Source: Chalciporus piperatus
Taxonomy: Eukaryota > Basidiomycota > Agaricomycetes > Boletales > Boletaceae
Assembly (NCBI GenBank): GCA_038093975.1
Contig: JBBPTG010000045.1
Span: forward strand, 62,001 to 126,000
Direction: 5' to 3'
DNA length: 64,000 nt
Shown: positions 11,046 to 23,717 of the stretch, piece by piece
Position numbering within the stretch: the first letter of the stretch is position 1
Layout of the letters: each line of letters begins with the position of its first letter
Position numbers and translations under genes: made by a program
Notes under the pieces: model-generated
The model's database searches: none
Told to the model about the DNA's origin: nothing
What the model saw: only the letters and a program-made list of their open reading frames with translations

Positions 11046-13818
11046 CTTGGTTTCTATCGAAAGCACTGGGCGAATGGGGTAGATAACTAAAATTTACACT
11101 GAGGACATGGATTTGCAAAAGCAGTCCCTTTTATACGGTCTGCTGAACAATCGGATCCATGGACCAACTGTTTGGAGGCAGGGTCGAGCCAACCGAAGCC
11201 AATTTAAAAGTGAAAAGTTACGGCAACCTTGAACATTTCCGTGACCGGACTCGCCTGACATTACGGATCCTACACGCAGCGACCGATCGAGCCAATGGAT
11301 CCGCGATGGGATTAGGGCAGTTCTGAGACCGACCGACCAAAACAGCTTGCACCACGATGACCAGCCCGAAATATCCCTGGGCATGATAATGGCTGCAGGC
11401 GACTCTGGATGCCCTGCTTAGTGGATTCTTGACCAGCCAGATAACTGCCAGACACCGCGACAAGGATCCATGCCAATCGCTCAAGCGAAGCGCATCCGAC
11501 AATATACCTCAGATCAGACTGATTGTACCCTGCTGTACTGTCCCAGTGTCAACATGACAGGTAGGAATCTAAGCAGAATGTTTTTTTTAGAATTTCGGGA
11601 TGCAGTCAAGCCGGTGAAAATATATAACGCATCAGCATCAATGATGGAGAGAGCGTCCTGTGTTAATAGCTTGTGTTCTGGAGTCCATGCGGCAATGCCC
11701 CTCCGCGGATTCTGATCAATGCCAAGCCAATTTCCGTTACTCTCTCAGCTATAAAACTTGGGGTCGGGTGAATTCGCAGGGTGCATAAAACGCGCGAAAC
11801 AAATGTTTCATTTCTGAGTTACAAGGAACGTACGTTATACTCTCAGTAGCTGCAGCAGTCACACTGCCATCCTCTGTCTAACAGGCCCGATGACATTGAT
11901 AAGCTGTGGGAAGTCTGCAAAAACGAGTAGATCATCATAATCTCAAAACACAGTTCTCCTTGAGCGAAATGGCTCTCTGCGGGCCCTCTGATCTTCCAAC
12001 TCCTAGTATAAGGTTGCACAGTACCACAGAATTGGAAGACGCCCATTTGCTGAATTAAGATTACGAACCTGTGAAGCTTTGAAGGCTCAACAGATCTCGA
12101 ATATCATCCCAAATTTGTAGATAATCCTCTCTTCACCAAAACTTCTCTGCAATCTTGTCCCCATTACTCCCAACGGTGCATACATGTGCCATGAAAAAGG
12201 GGTAAAACTTGGGTTGTCCGGCGTGCAGAATCCGAAGTCATGCCCGACACACCATACAACCGTACGGTATACCTTTTAGATCATCTCAAGAAATCTCATC
12301 AATTTGATCCGACAAATGAAAGCACAGGAATTGCCTACCCTCCCTAGATCCGTACAGCCCGCCATTGTACTGTTGCGTTGGCACGTGTTCTCCAGATAAA
12401 AGTCAGGTTGTGCTGCGTTGAAGCCACGGGAGGCACAAATAGCTCAATGGGAGATGACACACACATGGGATCCTATGCTTGAACATGGAGGTAAAACTAT
12501 GCATCAACTCCATCGGAACGGATGGGGGAGAAGGTCACTAGATCATCTCATGCATCAGAGTCCATGATCATGCAAAGACCTAAAAATAAGGCACAGTTCG
12601 CGAAAACAGCAACCTTCGAATACCACACGACATACCTGTACTCGCGATAGAAGGGACGCCCAGCTTATGACAGGACATACCGCGGTTCTCCGTGGGGCTT
12701 CGCGCCCAATGCGACTTTGGGGAAACCGACAGCAGCACGAAACCGAAATGAGAACAGATTATGATGAACTCCATTCGATGTCTTCCAGTTTGCTCTTTAC
12801 ATCCATAGGAATCCATGGATATTGCTGCGCACAAACCCTGAACTGGAAACATTTTCCGAGTCAAAGGAAATGGTAGCAGTTGGAACTTATCGGGATCACC
12901 CAGAGGGTGCGTCGTTTGGGACGAAAACGCAAGATAACAGTCTTCCTGGGTGTAAAAGTCCACAGTTGTTCAACGACGGACACGGATTCATGTTCGGTCC
13001 ATATGGTAAGCTGGACCACGGAGTTGGTGTTGTATGGACCACAGCCAACATGACCATCCTGTACATTCAAAAAGAAATAGTCGCCGATTAGTGGATAAAG
13101 TGGAGATGCGATGAGTCCGATGGTGCTGTAGCACATAATCCCGGTAACGATTCGTGGCCGTGAGACGCTCTTAAAAGCTGTAGAGTGATCATGGTCCGAC
13201 GGAAAATTGCGGAGAGACGGTGACTTACGTTGACCTTGAGCAATTCCGCAAGGGAACTGCCACAAGATCCCAACTGCCGCATCAGCGACACTTGAAATTG
13301 TCGCACCCAGCACTGTCAGAAAGTATCATCGGTAGGCCACAGGAGGCGGCGGACGCGTAATAGCGTGAGGGAGGTTCCAGCCTCTGCGCAACGAAATACA
13401 TATCGATTTCAGGGTTGGATGACCGCCATATTCTAGGGGAAAATACAAAATAAAGAAAGGGGGAAGCCAGGGGGAAGCCCAAAAGCTCGCGGCTTGCAAT
13501 GCATTCCCCGTTCTGCGACGATGGAGGTCGTAAATGAATTTCCTGGACTAGATCTTGAAGTTAGTGAGCGTCAAGCTTATAACTTCTTTAGTTAGTTAGT
13601 ACACAATGAGGCCGAGGTGAGTCGCTGACATAAGGCAGTACCACGCGTCCGAATTTTCTTGTGGCAGGCTGGCGTTGACGAGCACCTTGACGTCCAGCAC
13701 GGGCTGTTGGTTTGGCAAAGGGTATGTTGAATTCCTCTCCCTAGTTCAGTCATATATCAGTTCTGTGATCGCGTTACTCAAGCACAGAACAAGTAGACAG
13801 CTGCACCCGATAATCAAG
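11046..13818. other. Long intergenic region with unassigned minus-strand ORFs
   Basis: This 2.8-kb stretch is divergent between the oxalate decarboxylase and the Rrm4-like gene, so it includes both promoters. On the minus strand, 12580-13313 holds two overlapping open frames (for example FYTQEDCYLAFSSQTTHP and YNTNSVVQLTIWTEHES) with possible gt/ag sites between them. I cannot match them to a family or splice them convincingly. 11560-12570 shows nothing recognisable. Confidence 0.4.
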
Positions 13819-16659
13819 ATGGCTTCTGGATATGCCTCCCCACCTTTGCAAGAAAGCGAAGGCCCACAGCCCCATCCTTACATTCACGACCCTCTACTAT
13901 ACATCTCAAATCTTCCTCCTTTTGTTACAGATGAAAATCTTGCGGTCACTTTCCATTCATGTGCTCCTTTCAGACCAAATATTTCACGCGACGGCACCAA
14001 CCGCCCACTCTCTGGAACGATTGAGTTCAAGTTCCTCGAGAAAGGTCTGCTGCTTCATCGTGTACAATTTGACTCTAGTTATCGATGACATTCCTTTTAG
14101 CCGAGAAAGCATTTGCCACACTTCAGTCGCGTCCAATTCCAGGTCTTCAACCGCCTGTTAACCTTGTTCTCTCTCCCTATCCCCCAACAACTCCACCTAC
14201 ACCGCTTCCGCCACCATCTGCGTTACCGCGTCTCGTGAAGCACCTTCCGAGTGGCTTCTCCGATAACCAGTTATATGATCTCTTCCGGATGTTTGGTGCT
14301 CTCGCGTCAGTTCGCACACAGACTGGATTCGGAAGTGATACCGGAGTCGTAGAATTTTGGCGTGAGGAGGATGCTCGCATTGCAGAACAGGCAATGCACT
14401 GCTCCGAAGTGGAAGGTCAAAATATTGCTGTAACAGTATATCAGGGCAGGAGGACTAGTGGCAGTGCCACAGAGTTCAGTGCTCATGCTCCCACTTTTGT
14501 GCCGTCTGGTTCAGTCTACCCATACCCGACACAGGTAATAAAGCTTTCCTCGGTGGTATTCTCGCTGACACGTTGATAGTATTCCCCTCCCCGTGCTCAC
14601 CCATACACAACTCCACCTCGGGGTCCAGTTTTCATTCATGGTCCGGGTCAACAAGTCCAACTTGCACCTTTGAATGGACCCGGTTCAAATAGCCATAGTG
14701 GGCTTATCGACCCGTGCAATCTCTTCTGCAAGGTAGTCTGGGATCCATTTATCTGAATTACATCTTGATTCTCTTGAACAGAATTTGGACCCGGAGATCG
14801 ATTCGAATGGGCTCTTCGCACATTTCCGTCAGGTAAATCTCTGCCTTTGGAATGCTTGGCTTTCTTACCAATCGGCATACCTAGTTTGGACAAATCGTCA
14901 GGTAAACCACATCTACCATCAAAAGCCAAGGTTACTTATTGGATTCTTCTACCAGTGCACGAGTGATGCGCAATGAATCTGGCGAGAGTCGTGGGTTCGG
15001 GTTCGTTTCTTTCCAAACACCCGATCAAGGTAGACAACCGAATAGCATCAGACATCAGATTACTGATCGTCATCTTTAGCTGCCGCCGCCATGCACGGCA
15101 TGAATGGAGTTCTTTTCGGCTCCAAGCAACTTGTAGTCAGATTGCACGAACCTAAGCAATTGCGCCAGGAGAAGTTAGCTCAACGTTTCGGCCATAATGG
15201 TCACCCACGGAGCGCGAGTGGCGCAACCAGCCCAACCGCAAGTGAGTGTGGGGAGAGTTATGTCGGGTTCTCCAGTCCCCGCTATCCACCTTCTGTCCTC
15301 GGTTCTCCTGTCATTGGCGTTGATCGCCCTGACAGGGGTAGGAGAGGTTCTGGCAGCTATTACAATGTAAGGTCACGTTTCATGTGCTGCAGCTTGTACT
15401 CACGCATCGTAGGCTGCTCTCTCTGGTACCCTCAATCTCCCCATGCGCTACGATGATCTTGCGGCATTATCACCTGTCGTCAGAAAGGAAGTACTCACGG
15501 GCGAACTGAGTAGACGCATCAAGACAACTGATAACGTCCCTACAAATGAGCTTGACTCAGTTGTCGAATCTCTCGTTAGCCTGTCACTGAGTGAAGTGGT
15601 GGCTGGTATCCACGACCCCTCCAAGCTTGCGGAACAGGTTGCAACTGCACGTGCAACTCTCAAGCCCAAAGCCCCATCTCCCGCGAAATCCCCGTCGCCG
15701 TCGACCTCTCAGGACTCCCGTCTTCTGGACCCAAGCGCACTGGCCGCCACGGCTTCTGCACCAGAGCATCCTTCAACTCCCATCTCCGTCTCTCCATCCT
15801 TGTCTACGCCTCCACGCACTTCATCGCCCTCTGGTTCTGTTCCTCCTACCTCCGAGAAAGACCGTATGATGGCCGCTGTTTCCAAGCTCGAATCGTCCAG
15901 ACAGAACGAGCTCGTAGGATTGCTGATGGGTTTGCCTAAGCGCGAGAGAGCGATGTGTCTCTTCAACGCCGAGGTTCTTAGAGCAAAGATTGCCGATGCC
16001 AAGATGGTCTTGGATTGTTCTGATGAGGAAGAGGAACAAAAGGGCGAAGCTGCTCCTGCCCCGGTGCCTGTCACTCCTCAGGCAAAGAAGATTGCTACGT
16101 CCCCCTTGGGGGATTCGCCACAGACGCCTGCTCTCTCGTCGCGTGGGCCTTCAGCAGCATCGTCGCCGGTCCCGGCTACCCCGGGTTCGTCTCCGCATAC
16201 CCTTGCCTCCTTGGCTCGCCTCCCCGCAGCCGAGATAATAACACTCGCCAACTCATCCTCGGCTACTGGTCTTCCTTTGCCAAAAGCTGATCCCTTAGTC
16301 GTGAAGGCCACTGACGAATTTGTTGATGGACTCCTGGACAAGCCGATACAAACCCAGAAACAGCAACTCGGCGACAAATTGTTCGTACCTTTCTAAATGT
16401 GTTTGGAAACTCATGGCCGATCGTTGTTCTCCAGGTTCCGAGCCATCAAGTCATATGGTATGAAGGGCGCGGTGAGACTCTCATTTACCTGCATCATAGG
16501 GAACCGCCACTGATGCTTCCCGTCAATTCTAGCCAAAACTTACCATCGCATTGTTGGATCAAGATGACCTCCGTGCACTCGCTCACCTGATGAACAGTTA
16601 CCCTTCTGTCCTCAAGGAGAAAGCACTACTTGCCCAAGCCGCCCAAGGTGGCAAGTGAA
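13819..16659 (+). CDS. RRM4: Rrm4-like endosomal mRNA transporter, 3 RRM + 3 MLLE
   Basis: Rrm4 of Ustilago binds mRNAs and rides early endosomes along microtubules through Upa1. ATG 13819 begins MASGYASPPLQESEG. RRM1 starts LLYISNLPPFVTDENLAVTF. RRM2 starts RLVKHLPSGFSDNQLYDLF. RRM3 starts LFCKNLDPEIDSNGLFAHFRQFG, with RNP1 SRGFGFVSF. A Ser/Pro linker leads to MLLE-like region 1 (LAALSPVVRKEVLTGELS ... DPSKLAEQVATARATL), region 2 (LVGLLMGLPKRERAMCLFN ... RAKIADAKMVLD) and a full C-terminal MLLE (AIKSYGMKGAPKLTIALL, DQDDLRALAHLMNSYPSVL). Stop is at 16657-16659. Nine or so introns occur, and a 17-nt microexon at 14885-14901 carries FGQIV of RRM3. The order of domains fits Rrm4 better than Pab1 (four RRMs, one MLLE). 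Assignment is by architecture. Confidence 0.85.
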
Positions 16660-17328
16660 AGGAATGTTTGCTTCGGAAGAAACATCCACATTTCCGATTT
16701 CCCCTTCTTGGTTTAGTTACCCCATCTTACCTATCCTCCCTGATCCTTGATATCTCTCCCATGGAATTGTGGATACGTGACTTGTTTGGTGAAAGCTTCA
16801 ATATCCATCTCTTAATACATAGCGTCCTCCATCTTTCTTTGCATATCTGACCCCCCTCGCTCTCCCTGCTCGTTGATGCTCACGTTTTCATTTACCCCGT
16901 TCCTTGTCACACTATATCGTCTAAAGGATGACACTCTTGCTACTCACATTTGGGTTTCCCCCCATATTTTAGTGCTCTTTTTCTAACTCGTTGATCGTTT
17001 TCTGTTTCTTTACGATTTTCACGATCTACTTCGGCCGTGCTTACTCCTTAGTATAGCTGACAATGATGAATGTTATTTTGATGACGAATGATCATCGAGC
17101 ATCTACAAAGACTTTCGTATATTTCATTCTTGTCGTACACAGATACATATCATACACGGACATCAAGTCGTGACAATTACATCAATTCGCGTACAGTTGG
17201 TGACTACTTCGAGTGGTCACCTGTACGAGATCATGAGGGAATGTCGTCCTTCACGGTATGTTGTCCTTCATGATATGTACCGGAATCCAGGAGCCTATCA
17301 TGATGTTTGAGAACCATCCCAAGCAGAT
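16660..17328. other. Convergent intergenic region RRM4/MFS
   Basis: 3' flanks of two convergent genes. T-rich and without supported ORFs. Nothing else seen. Confidence 0.5.
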
Positions 17329-19591
17329 TCAAGCTTGTGGACGAACCTTGTCAGCGAGTTCGGACGTATCCACTCTTTGGTTGAGATCTAGTTCTCCAAA
17401 TGCCTCGTTCCGATACTTGTTCTCCCACCGATACGAGATCTACGAACGTGAGGCGTATCGATCAGAATCAGACGCGTCCAATGGAACTATACACTCCGCT
17501 CACACTCAACACCAGAGCGGAAATGGCAGCTAGGAACATGAGACCACCAGACACTACAAAGCCCGAATGAGTACGATGACGATGACGTTGTTACTTTGTT
17601 CGGAGATACATACCTGCGAATCCGCGCCTGACAAATGTGATCAATCAGTTGTCAGTTGTGCGCATGATTGACCAAGATAACGGGCTGTTAACGCACGAGT
17701 AATCCGGGCCTTCGGTCAGTGGGTACAAGTGAGACCCTAGGATGCTCCCAGTCTGACCAATCGCTCCAAAGAGCGGCATCCCCGCCGCACGTTTCGTTTC
17801 CGATCCCAAATTATGTGCGACTGCAAACCGGGAGCAGCGGGTCTTCGTCAGTGATTCAGATGACAAGATCCCCAGTGGAGCAGAGGTATGGAATGTGAAC
17901 GCACACCATGCGAGAATGAGACCAAGACTGGCATACGTTCCTGATGAGATGCAAAACGTTGCAAAGTACCTGACATGGATATGCGAGTGTGTGATACCAA
18001 GAAGAATCCTGAGGTTGTGAGGTGAGAATCAAGTGCTGTGGACGGATCGGTAGAATTTACATATAGCCTATCCCTCCCAAGGTACATCCGGCAACGACCA
18101 TGAGTCCGCGACTTTGAATTCTGTCAGAGGTATAGGCTGCGATCATGAGGATCAAACCCGCAACTGCATACGGGGGGACGGTCATAAGTTGTGATATAGC
18201 AGGCGCTGAAACGAAAAAAGGTAAGCTTTGGTCCTAGATTCATTGAAATCGGACATACAATGCCCCATCGTCTGGATAATCGTGGGTAAAAAGGCCGATA
18301 AAGAGCCGAGTGCGCAGTTAAGCCCGAAGTACATGACGCCCGCGACATATATCTAGAACTCGTGATAAGCTGCATACGACGTTTGTGTATGACACAAAAA
18401 ACCTACCCTCCAATCGACGAAGGCAGCGATGACGTGCCCTGAAGGAGATTTCAGTTGAGCGAAGGACACGCGACGCCCCGGGTGACCTACTCCGGTTGAC
18501 GACTGCTCCAATATCCCCACTTGTCCCTCTGTTCATACGTTCTATGGCCAATTTACGCTCTGCAGGGGTAAGAAACTCGGTCGATTCTGGTCGGCCTGGG
18601 AGGAAAAACAAGCATATTACTCCAACTAGTACAGTTGGAACGCCCTGTCGTATGTAAGGATCCAAGTTGGTCTGGACCAGATGAGTTCGACATACCTCTA
18701 TGATGAACAACAACCTCCAGTTTGAAATGGATATCTTGACATGTTGAATTCCGTAGGCGAGGAGACCTCCAAATGCCCCAGCAACAGCAGCAAATCCGAA
18801 CCAATATGCAATACGTGTGCCATATTCGGCCTTGGTATAGTAGAATGCTTGGGGAGAGGCTCAATATCGGGAACGCCAGGAATAGGACAACATACAGAAA
18901 TATAATACAACAGAAGGTCCGAACGCTGCTTCGAAGACTCCGAGGCCTAAACGTGCAACGAGAAGGCTAGCGAAGTTGTTCGCAGTCGACTATATCGTTC
19001 CCACCTAAGTTAGGGAAGCATCGGATGTCAAAACAGCTACCCACCATCAAGGTGGAGCATAGGCCCCACAGAATAGCTGAGCAGCCAATCCATGTTCGAG
19101 GATTATAGTACTTGGATATTACAGTCCATGGCACCTGGCACAGAATCTGACCGACGGTCAGCAGTGAGCGCTTGAGCACACGACCAATCGACACGTGGCC
19201 ATTGGCGTTGGGACTCACATAGGGTATGAAGAATACCGCGACCAACCAATCAAACAATATACCTGTAGGGTCTCCGCCAAGAATGTCTTGCGGCAATCCT
19301 TGAAGGCGTGCATTTCCTAAGTTGGATCGATCCAGATCTTTCACCGTGGTCAGAAGCAGTTCGTGTAAACGATCCAATGGACGACTCGGACTTACAAGCA
19401 AACAGGTAAAGCAAACACGTTATGGGTAGAATTCTTCGATCCAGCTTGAGAAGAAGTCTCTTCTCTTCGGTGAGTGGATCTAATTCGATAAGACCTTCGG
19501 CGTCATCTTGTATGCTGTCGCGACCGCTGGAGCCTTCGTCCAGTCCATCTGAAGGCGAGTGGATGTTAGCGTCTGTGTGCTTTGTGCTCAT
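17329..19591 (-). CDS. MFS permease, anion:cation symporter (Dal5-like)
   Basis: A 12-TM major facilitator of the fungal ACS family (allantoate, nicotinate or other organic anions); the substrate cannot be read from sequence. ATG 19591 gives MSTKHTDANIHSPSDG. A cytosolic stretch with LTEEKRLLLKLDRRILPIT leads to LDRSNLGNARLQGLPQD, the family hallmark after TM1. Further exons show QVPWTVISKYYNPRTWIG, EYGTRIAYWFGFAAVAGAFGG, LFFIIEG-type text around 18700, GRPESTEFLTPAERKLA, and TKRAAGMPLFGAIGQTG. A donor gtgagc near 17505 joins SALVLS to SYRWENKYRNEAFGELDL. The stop at 17329-17331 follows DTSELADKVRPQA. Many short introns. The 5' region is divergent with P450-A. Confidence 0.85.
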
Positions 19592-20839
19592 CCCGACACA
19601 GGTCAGCCTGCGAGTGCACCGTCAATAGGTTCACAAACGACAGCACAAAACGAAAGGACCCCTAGTTTAGTTCCGGTAGGGTCCCATTATGTATTTGTTG
19701 GGTGCCGAATAGGCAGCGACTCGTCAGGAAATACTAATTTTTAGTCACGGTCATTGACATCACGTCCTGGATTGTAGTCCCTGCCCTTTCCTCTGACTGG
19801 ATGTCTCTGGAAGTGTGCGGTCTGCGTTCAATTGGCACTCGGTATGAATGAAATCCCCGAAAGCGAATCGGAGTGTGACAGAATGGTTGAATGTCATGGA
19901 TGATGATCATGCGATCATGTGCATGACAGGTGACACGTGTGAGCGCTATCCCTGTCAGCAGACAAATAAGTAGATATTTCAGAACCCATCGACATTGTCT
20001 GAGACACATCGAGCGGATGAGGAAAACATCGACGGCGTACGTGGTATGAGAGAGTCACTTTACATATTTATCGTCTAGACTGAGTCGAGGAAGCGATTGG
20101 GATTCCCTCTGCTCTCCTTACTTACTACTTAGTTGATGTGTCACTTCCAGATGGCAAGCATCTTCGAGCGGTTATGTTGGAAAGAGCTCACCCAGCATTC
20201 GGAGAAGCCTAAGAAACCGTGCCCCAACGTCCAACCCTCAAGCTTTCAAAATTTCAACTTGTAAGTCGTTGGGGTGCAGGTCACCGTTGCGCCACTTCGG
20301 GAGCAATCGGAGTCCTGGCGTTGAGAATTCCGGGATGTAGTAGGGCTGGTCGAGACGCTGAGCCCTGACCGCACAGAGTTATCGGGGGCTCTTGTTTCCA
20401 GGCCATGTCAGCTAGGATTCTAAGAAGCCCCAGGCCTCCCCAGGCCCGCGTAACCTAAGGATGTTCGCTTGGCGACATAGCGGCCCTGCTGTCCGAGTCA
20501 CTGACATACTGAAGGTGGTGCCATTGTGGCTCACTGGCAGCTTTGACAAAGTTTTAATGAGTTTCCGGAGTCTCTAGTCCACGCTGAGTACGATCTGTGA
20601 GTGTTTTCTTCTTCCAGCTCGTGTTGCTCACTAGTTAAAGGTTTTGACTTAAGGGTGGTGGGTCAGAACCCTGAATGACCATTGTCCACGCGCATCTTGT
20701 GGCAGTAGGAAAGCAATTCAGAACAGTGTGGACAGATTTGTCTCTCGTACGCCTCCCATACATGTCGGCGTGTGGGAAAAGGACGCAATATCGACAAGGT
20801 ACCTGTGAATGAACCTGTTGAACTCGTTGGATCCCAACA
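19592..20839. promoter_or_regulatory. Divergent promoter region, MFS / P450-A
   Basis: From about 20265 on, this region is homologous (inverted) to the region upstream of P450-C at 39560-40115. The P450 promoter was therefore copied with the gene. 19592-20260 is unique within the window and would contain the MFS promoter. No clear TATA box was picked. Confidence 0.45.
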
Positions 20840-23018
20840 ATGTCGACCTCCTGGGCAGGTCCATGTGCCATGGCGCTGGGCACTGCGCTGGTACTCGACC
20901 TCGTGCGACGACAGCTCTCTAAACGCGAGTCACCTTGTCCTCTGCCTCCAGGTCCACCTGGGCTGCCTTTCGTGGGTAACGTGATTGGCGTCAACACTGA
21001 AGCACCATGGTTGACATACGCCCAATGGGCCAAAACATACGGTACGCAGTGTTAGAGCCTCTTCATGCCAATATGCTAACGATCACGAACTGTAGGCGAT
21101 CTGATGTATACTCAACTGTTGGGGAAGGACATCATCATTGTCAGCTCGGAGAAAATCGCGAAAGACCTTCTCGAATACCGCTCAAGGAATTTCTCCGACA
21201 GACCATTCCTGGTCACGAATGAGTTGTAAGTCAAAGGATCTGGTCGACGCTGCATTCGCGGTATGTCTGACTCGGTTCAAGGTTCGGAATGGAGTTCAAC
21301 TCAGTCCTTCTGCCCTATGGTGATCGCTGGCGACTCCACAGACGTTTCTTCCATCAGGCCTTCCGAGCAGAGTCCATTGCAAGATTCGCACCCTTGCAAC
21401 AGCAAAAGTCATTCCAACTTCTGCGACGGCTGCTGGACGGGCCAAGCCATTTCTCGGAGCACATCTTCGAGTACGTCTACACAACCGATGCAAGGATGTC
21501 GACGAACGTTGCGTTTGACAGGTATACAGCATCAATAGTCATGAATGCGGTATATGATTATGACCCCGTGTCTCGTAAGGACAAGATGGTGGACATCGTC
21601 GAGAAGGTGATCAATGTGATACTCGATGCACTAAGGCCTGACATATCCATCATTATTGGAGCCTTTCCTGGAAGTAAGTAAACCTCCATTTCAACCCGTC
21701 AAATTACAGACAAGTTGGGCATAGTTCTATCTCTTCCCTGCTGGTTTCCTGGGATGTCGTTCAAAAAGACTGCAGCCTATTCGAGGGTTTGGGCCAAGGA
21801 TTGTGTAGAAATCCCGTTCAACCACACATTGGAGAAGATGGTACATATAATCGCATGTCAGTGTGTCATGACTATAACGCTTATCGAGATATCCAGAAGT
21901 CTGGAAGTGCCAACTCGAGCATGGTGTCCGATGCCCTTCGGAAGGCAGAGGAACAAGGTATCCCTGCAGATTCGGAATGGATGCGAGGACTTAAAGAGGC
22001 TGCCGCGACAGCATTCATGGGTCAGTCTCTGGAGCACGATCTGGTTCTCCCTTCACTGACAACTTCTTCTAGCTGCATCAGAGACGGTGGGTTAACACTA
22101 CGTTTCACGGGGCTATGATTGACGTCAATCGTAACATAAGTCGAATTCAGCGATCGCGACAGTCTTCCTCATTATGGTGATGTTTCCTGGGGCCCAGGAG
22201 AAGGCACAAGCGCAGATCGACGCCGTCGTTGGGAGGGACAGGCTACCAAGTCTTCGGGATCGTCCTTCGTTACCCTACATTGATGCTTTATTGCGCGAAA
22301 CGACAAGGTACAACCCCGTTGTTCCTTTGTGTGAGTCAAGGTCTTCCCTTCGTAGTACCTGCGACGTGACAGCACCTCCTTGAACGTAGCTATCCCGCAT
22401 GTTGCAGTCGATGCAGACGTTTATGAGGGATATCACATCCCGAAGGGTGAGTTTGACCAGTCTGATCGTTCCGCTGGCGCAAGCTGATATAAAGCAGGTG
22501 CTCTCATCGTGTCGAATCTTTGGTAGGCCCTGTCCCTCCGCTCTACAGCCCGGCACTAACACAATGCAATCGTTCCCCCAGGGCTATGGCACACAATGAA
22601 GCGAAATATTCCAAGCCCTTCGAGTTCCTTCCAGAGCGGTTCCTCAACGCCGATGGCACGCTCACGCCGGACGACACGCAGAACATTACGTTTGGGTTTG
22701 GCCGTCGCATTTGTGTGGGTAGATACTTCGCGGATACGGCCGTGTGGTCCGCGGTTGCCATGATCCTGGCCGCGTTCAAATTGTCCAAGCCCAAGGACGA
22801 GCATGGGCGGGAAGTGCCGGTTGAGCCCAAGTTCACGAGCGGTCTCGTGGTGTAGGTCTCCTTTCCGTGCTGTCAGGCTGGCGTGACTGAATGTCTGACT
22901 TGTCTATCCGAATGATATGCACAGGCGCCCCCTTCCATTTCCCTGCAGTATAACCCCAAGGACTGAGGGAACGGACGCAGCGAAGCTCGAGCAGTTGATC
23001 GCTGCAAGCTCGTTGTAG
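20840..23018 (+). CDS. Cytochrome P450-A (OrdA-like), probably frameshifted copy
   Basis: ER-anchored monooxygenase. ATG 20840 gives a short hydrophobic N-terminus, then the hinge PLPPGPPGLPFVGN. Other landmarks: GDRWRLHRRFFHQAFR (C helix), a 14-nt microexon at 22073-22086 encoding AASET (I-helix acid/Thr), KETTR-type K helix (RETTRYNPVVPL), ERF motif (FEFLPERFLNADG) and heme loop FGFGRRICVGRYFAD. The last exon ends EQLIAASSL, stop 23016-23018. At 22323-22327 the copy reads CCTTT followed by gtgagt, whereas P450-C has two more bases before the same donor. With the normal acceptor (ag|ctatcc) this shifts the frame ahead of the heme loop, and no alternative splice site restores it. All other exons are clean, so decay would be recent. 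Confidence 0.8.
22073..22086 (+). other. 14-nt microexon encoding I-helix AASET in P450-A
   Basis: Flanked by a ctag acceptor and a gtgggt donor. The preceding exon ends with one base of the first Ala codon (22020) and the next begins TCG AAT TCA after cataag. The equivalent microexons are at 24636-24649 in P450-B and 38318-38331 in P450-C. Confidence 0.75.
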
Positions 23019-23717
23019 CACCTCGAGACTTTACTTACTTCATTGATGGGTGGCTGTTACTCCCCCTTGGCTGTGGTGCATGACACTAGCGAAACGCAAG
23101 TAACGAGGGAATTAGGACCTGCACCAATCTGTGGGTCCTGCCTCCAGTAACGAGACTATCAAATGAACAACAGTCACACACGCTACGAGCTACTAATTTG
23201 ACGACCCACGATATCCCTCCGAGTAATTAGGCAGAGATATCAATGACTCTTAAGGTCTCTTGAACCTTACAAATGAGCATGAACCCCAGACAAAAACTCT
23301 CGCAAAGGGTGACGCGAACTGTGGCGAGACTGCCAGAAAACGAAACGGTGTCACACATCACTCGCTTGGATTATCTGCCTCCAGGATTTGGGTATCCATC
23401 GGCACGATATCGCATGATTCGCATCCAAACGGAAGTGGATGCCCGAAAGAATTGACCAACGATTAGCGCGTATGTGCACTCATGCTGCTATGCCATTCGC
23501 GGGCCTCACCTCGACGGACACCAAATCACAACTCGTTTCCATGTGTAGTCAGGTTGCGTCTTGGGGGGTACCGTCCGGGTCTTGTGCCAAGTGTCAAACT
23601 GTCCGATAACAGTAATACAAAGTTCCAACATTCCAACCAGAAGCTGGTGAGAAATCATGTCCGACAGAAATGAATGCGATCAGGAAACCTGAGAAAGCGA
23701 ACCAAAGCAAACCCACT
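23019..23717. other. Convergent intergenic region P450-A/P450-B
   Basis: 3' flanks of two convergent P450 genes. Only short shadow ORFs were seen, with no repeats apart from the end of the duplication arm at about 23047. Confidence 0.5.

Larger units (their letters stand above)
20265..23047 (+). repeat. Inverted duplication arm 1 (P450-A and promoter)
   Basis: This block matches the reverse complement of 37361-40115 over its whole length, with scattered substitutions and small indels. Examples: AACCTAAGGATGTTCGCTTG at 20450, CTCACTAGTTAAAGGTTTTG near 20630, and a shared tail ending in TCATTGA past the stop codon. It includes about 570 bp of upstream sequence and about 30 bp downstream of the P450. 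Boundaries were read by eye and may be off by 10-20 nt. Confidence 0.88.

Noticed and set aside
12580..13313. Minus-strand secreted-protein gene
   Set aside because: Open frames exist but no consistent splice chain, signal peptide or known domain could be shown.
13630..13652. CCACGCGTCCG, resembling a cDNA-cloning SalI adapter
   Set aside because: 11 nt only, in genomic context with no vector sequence nearby.
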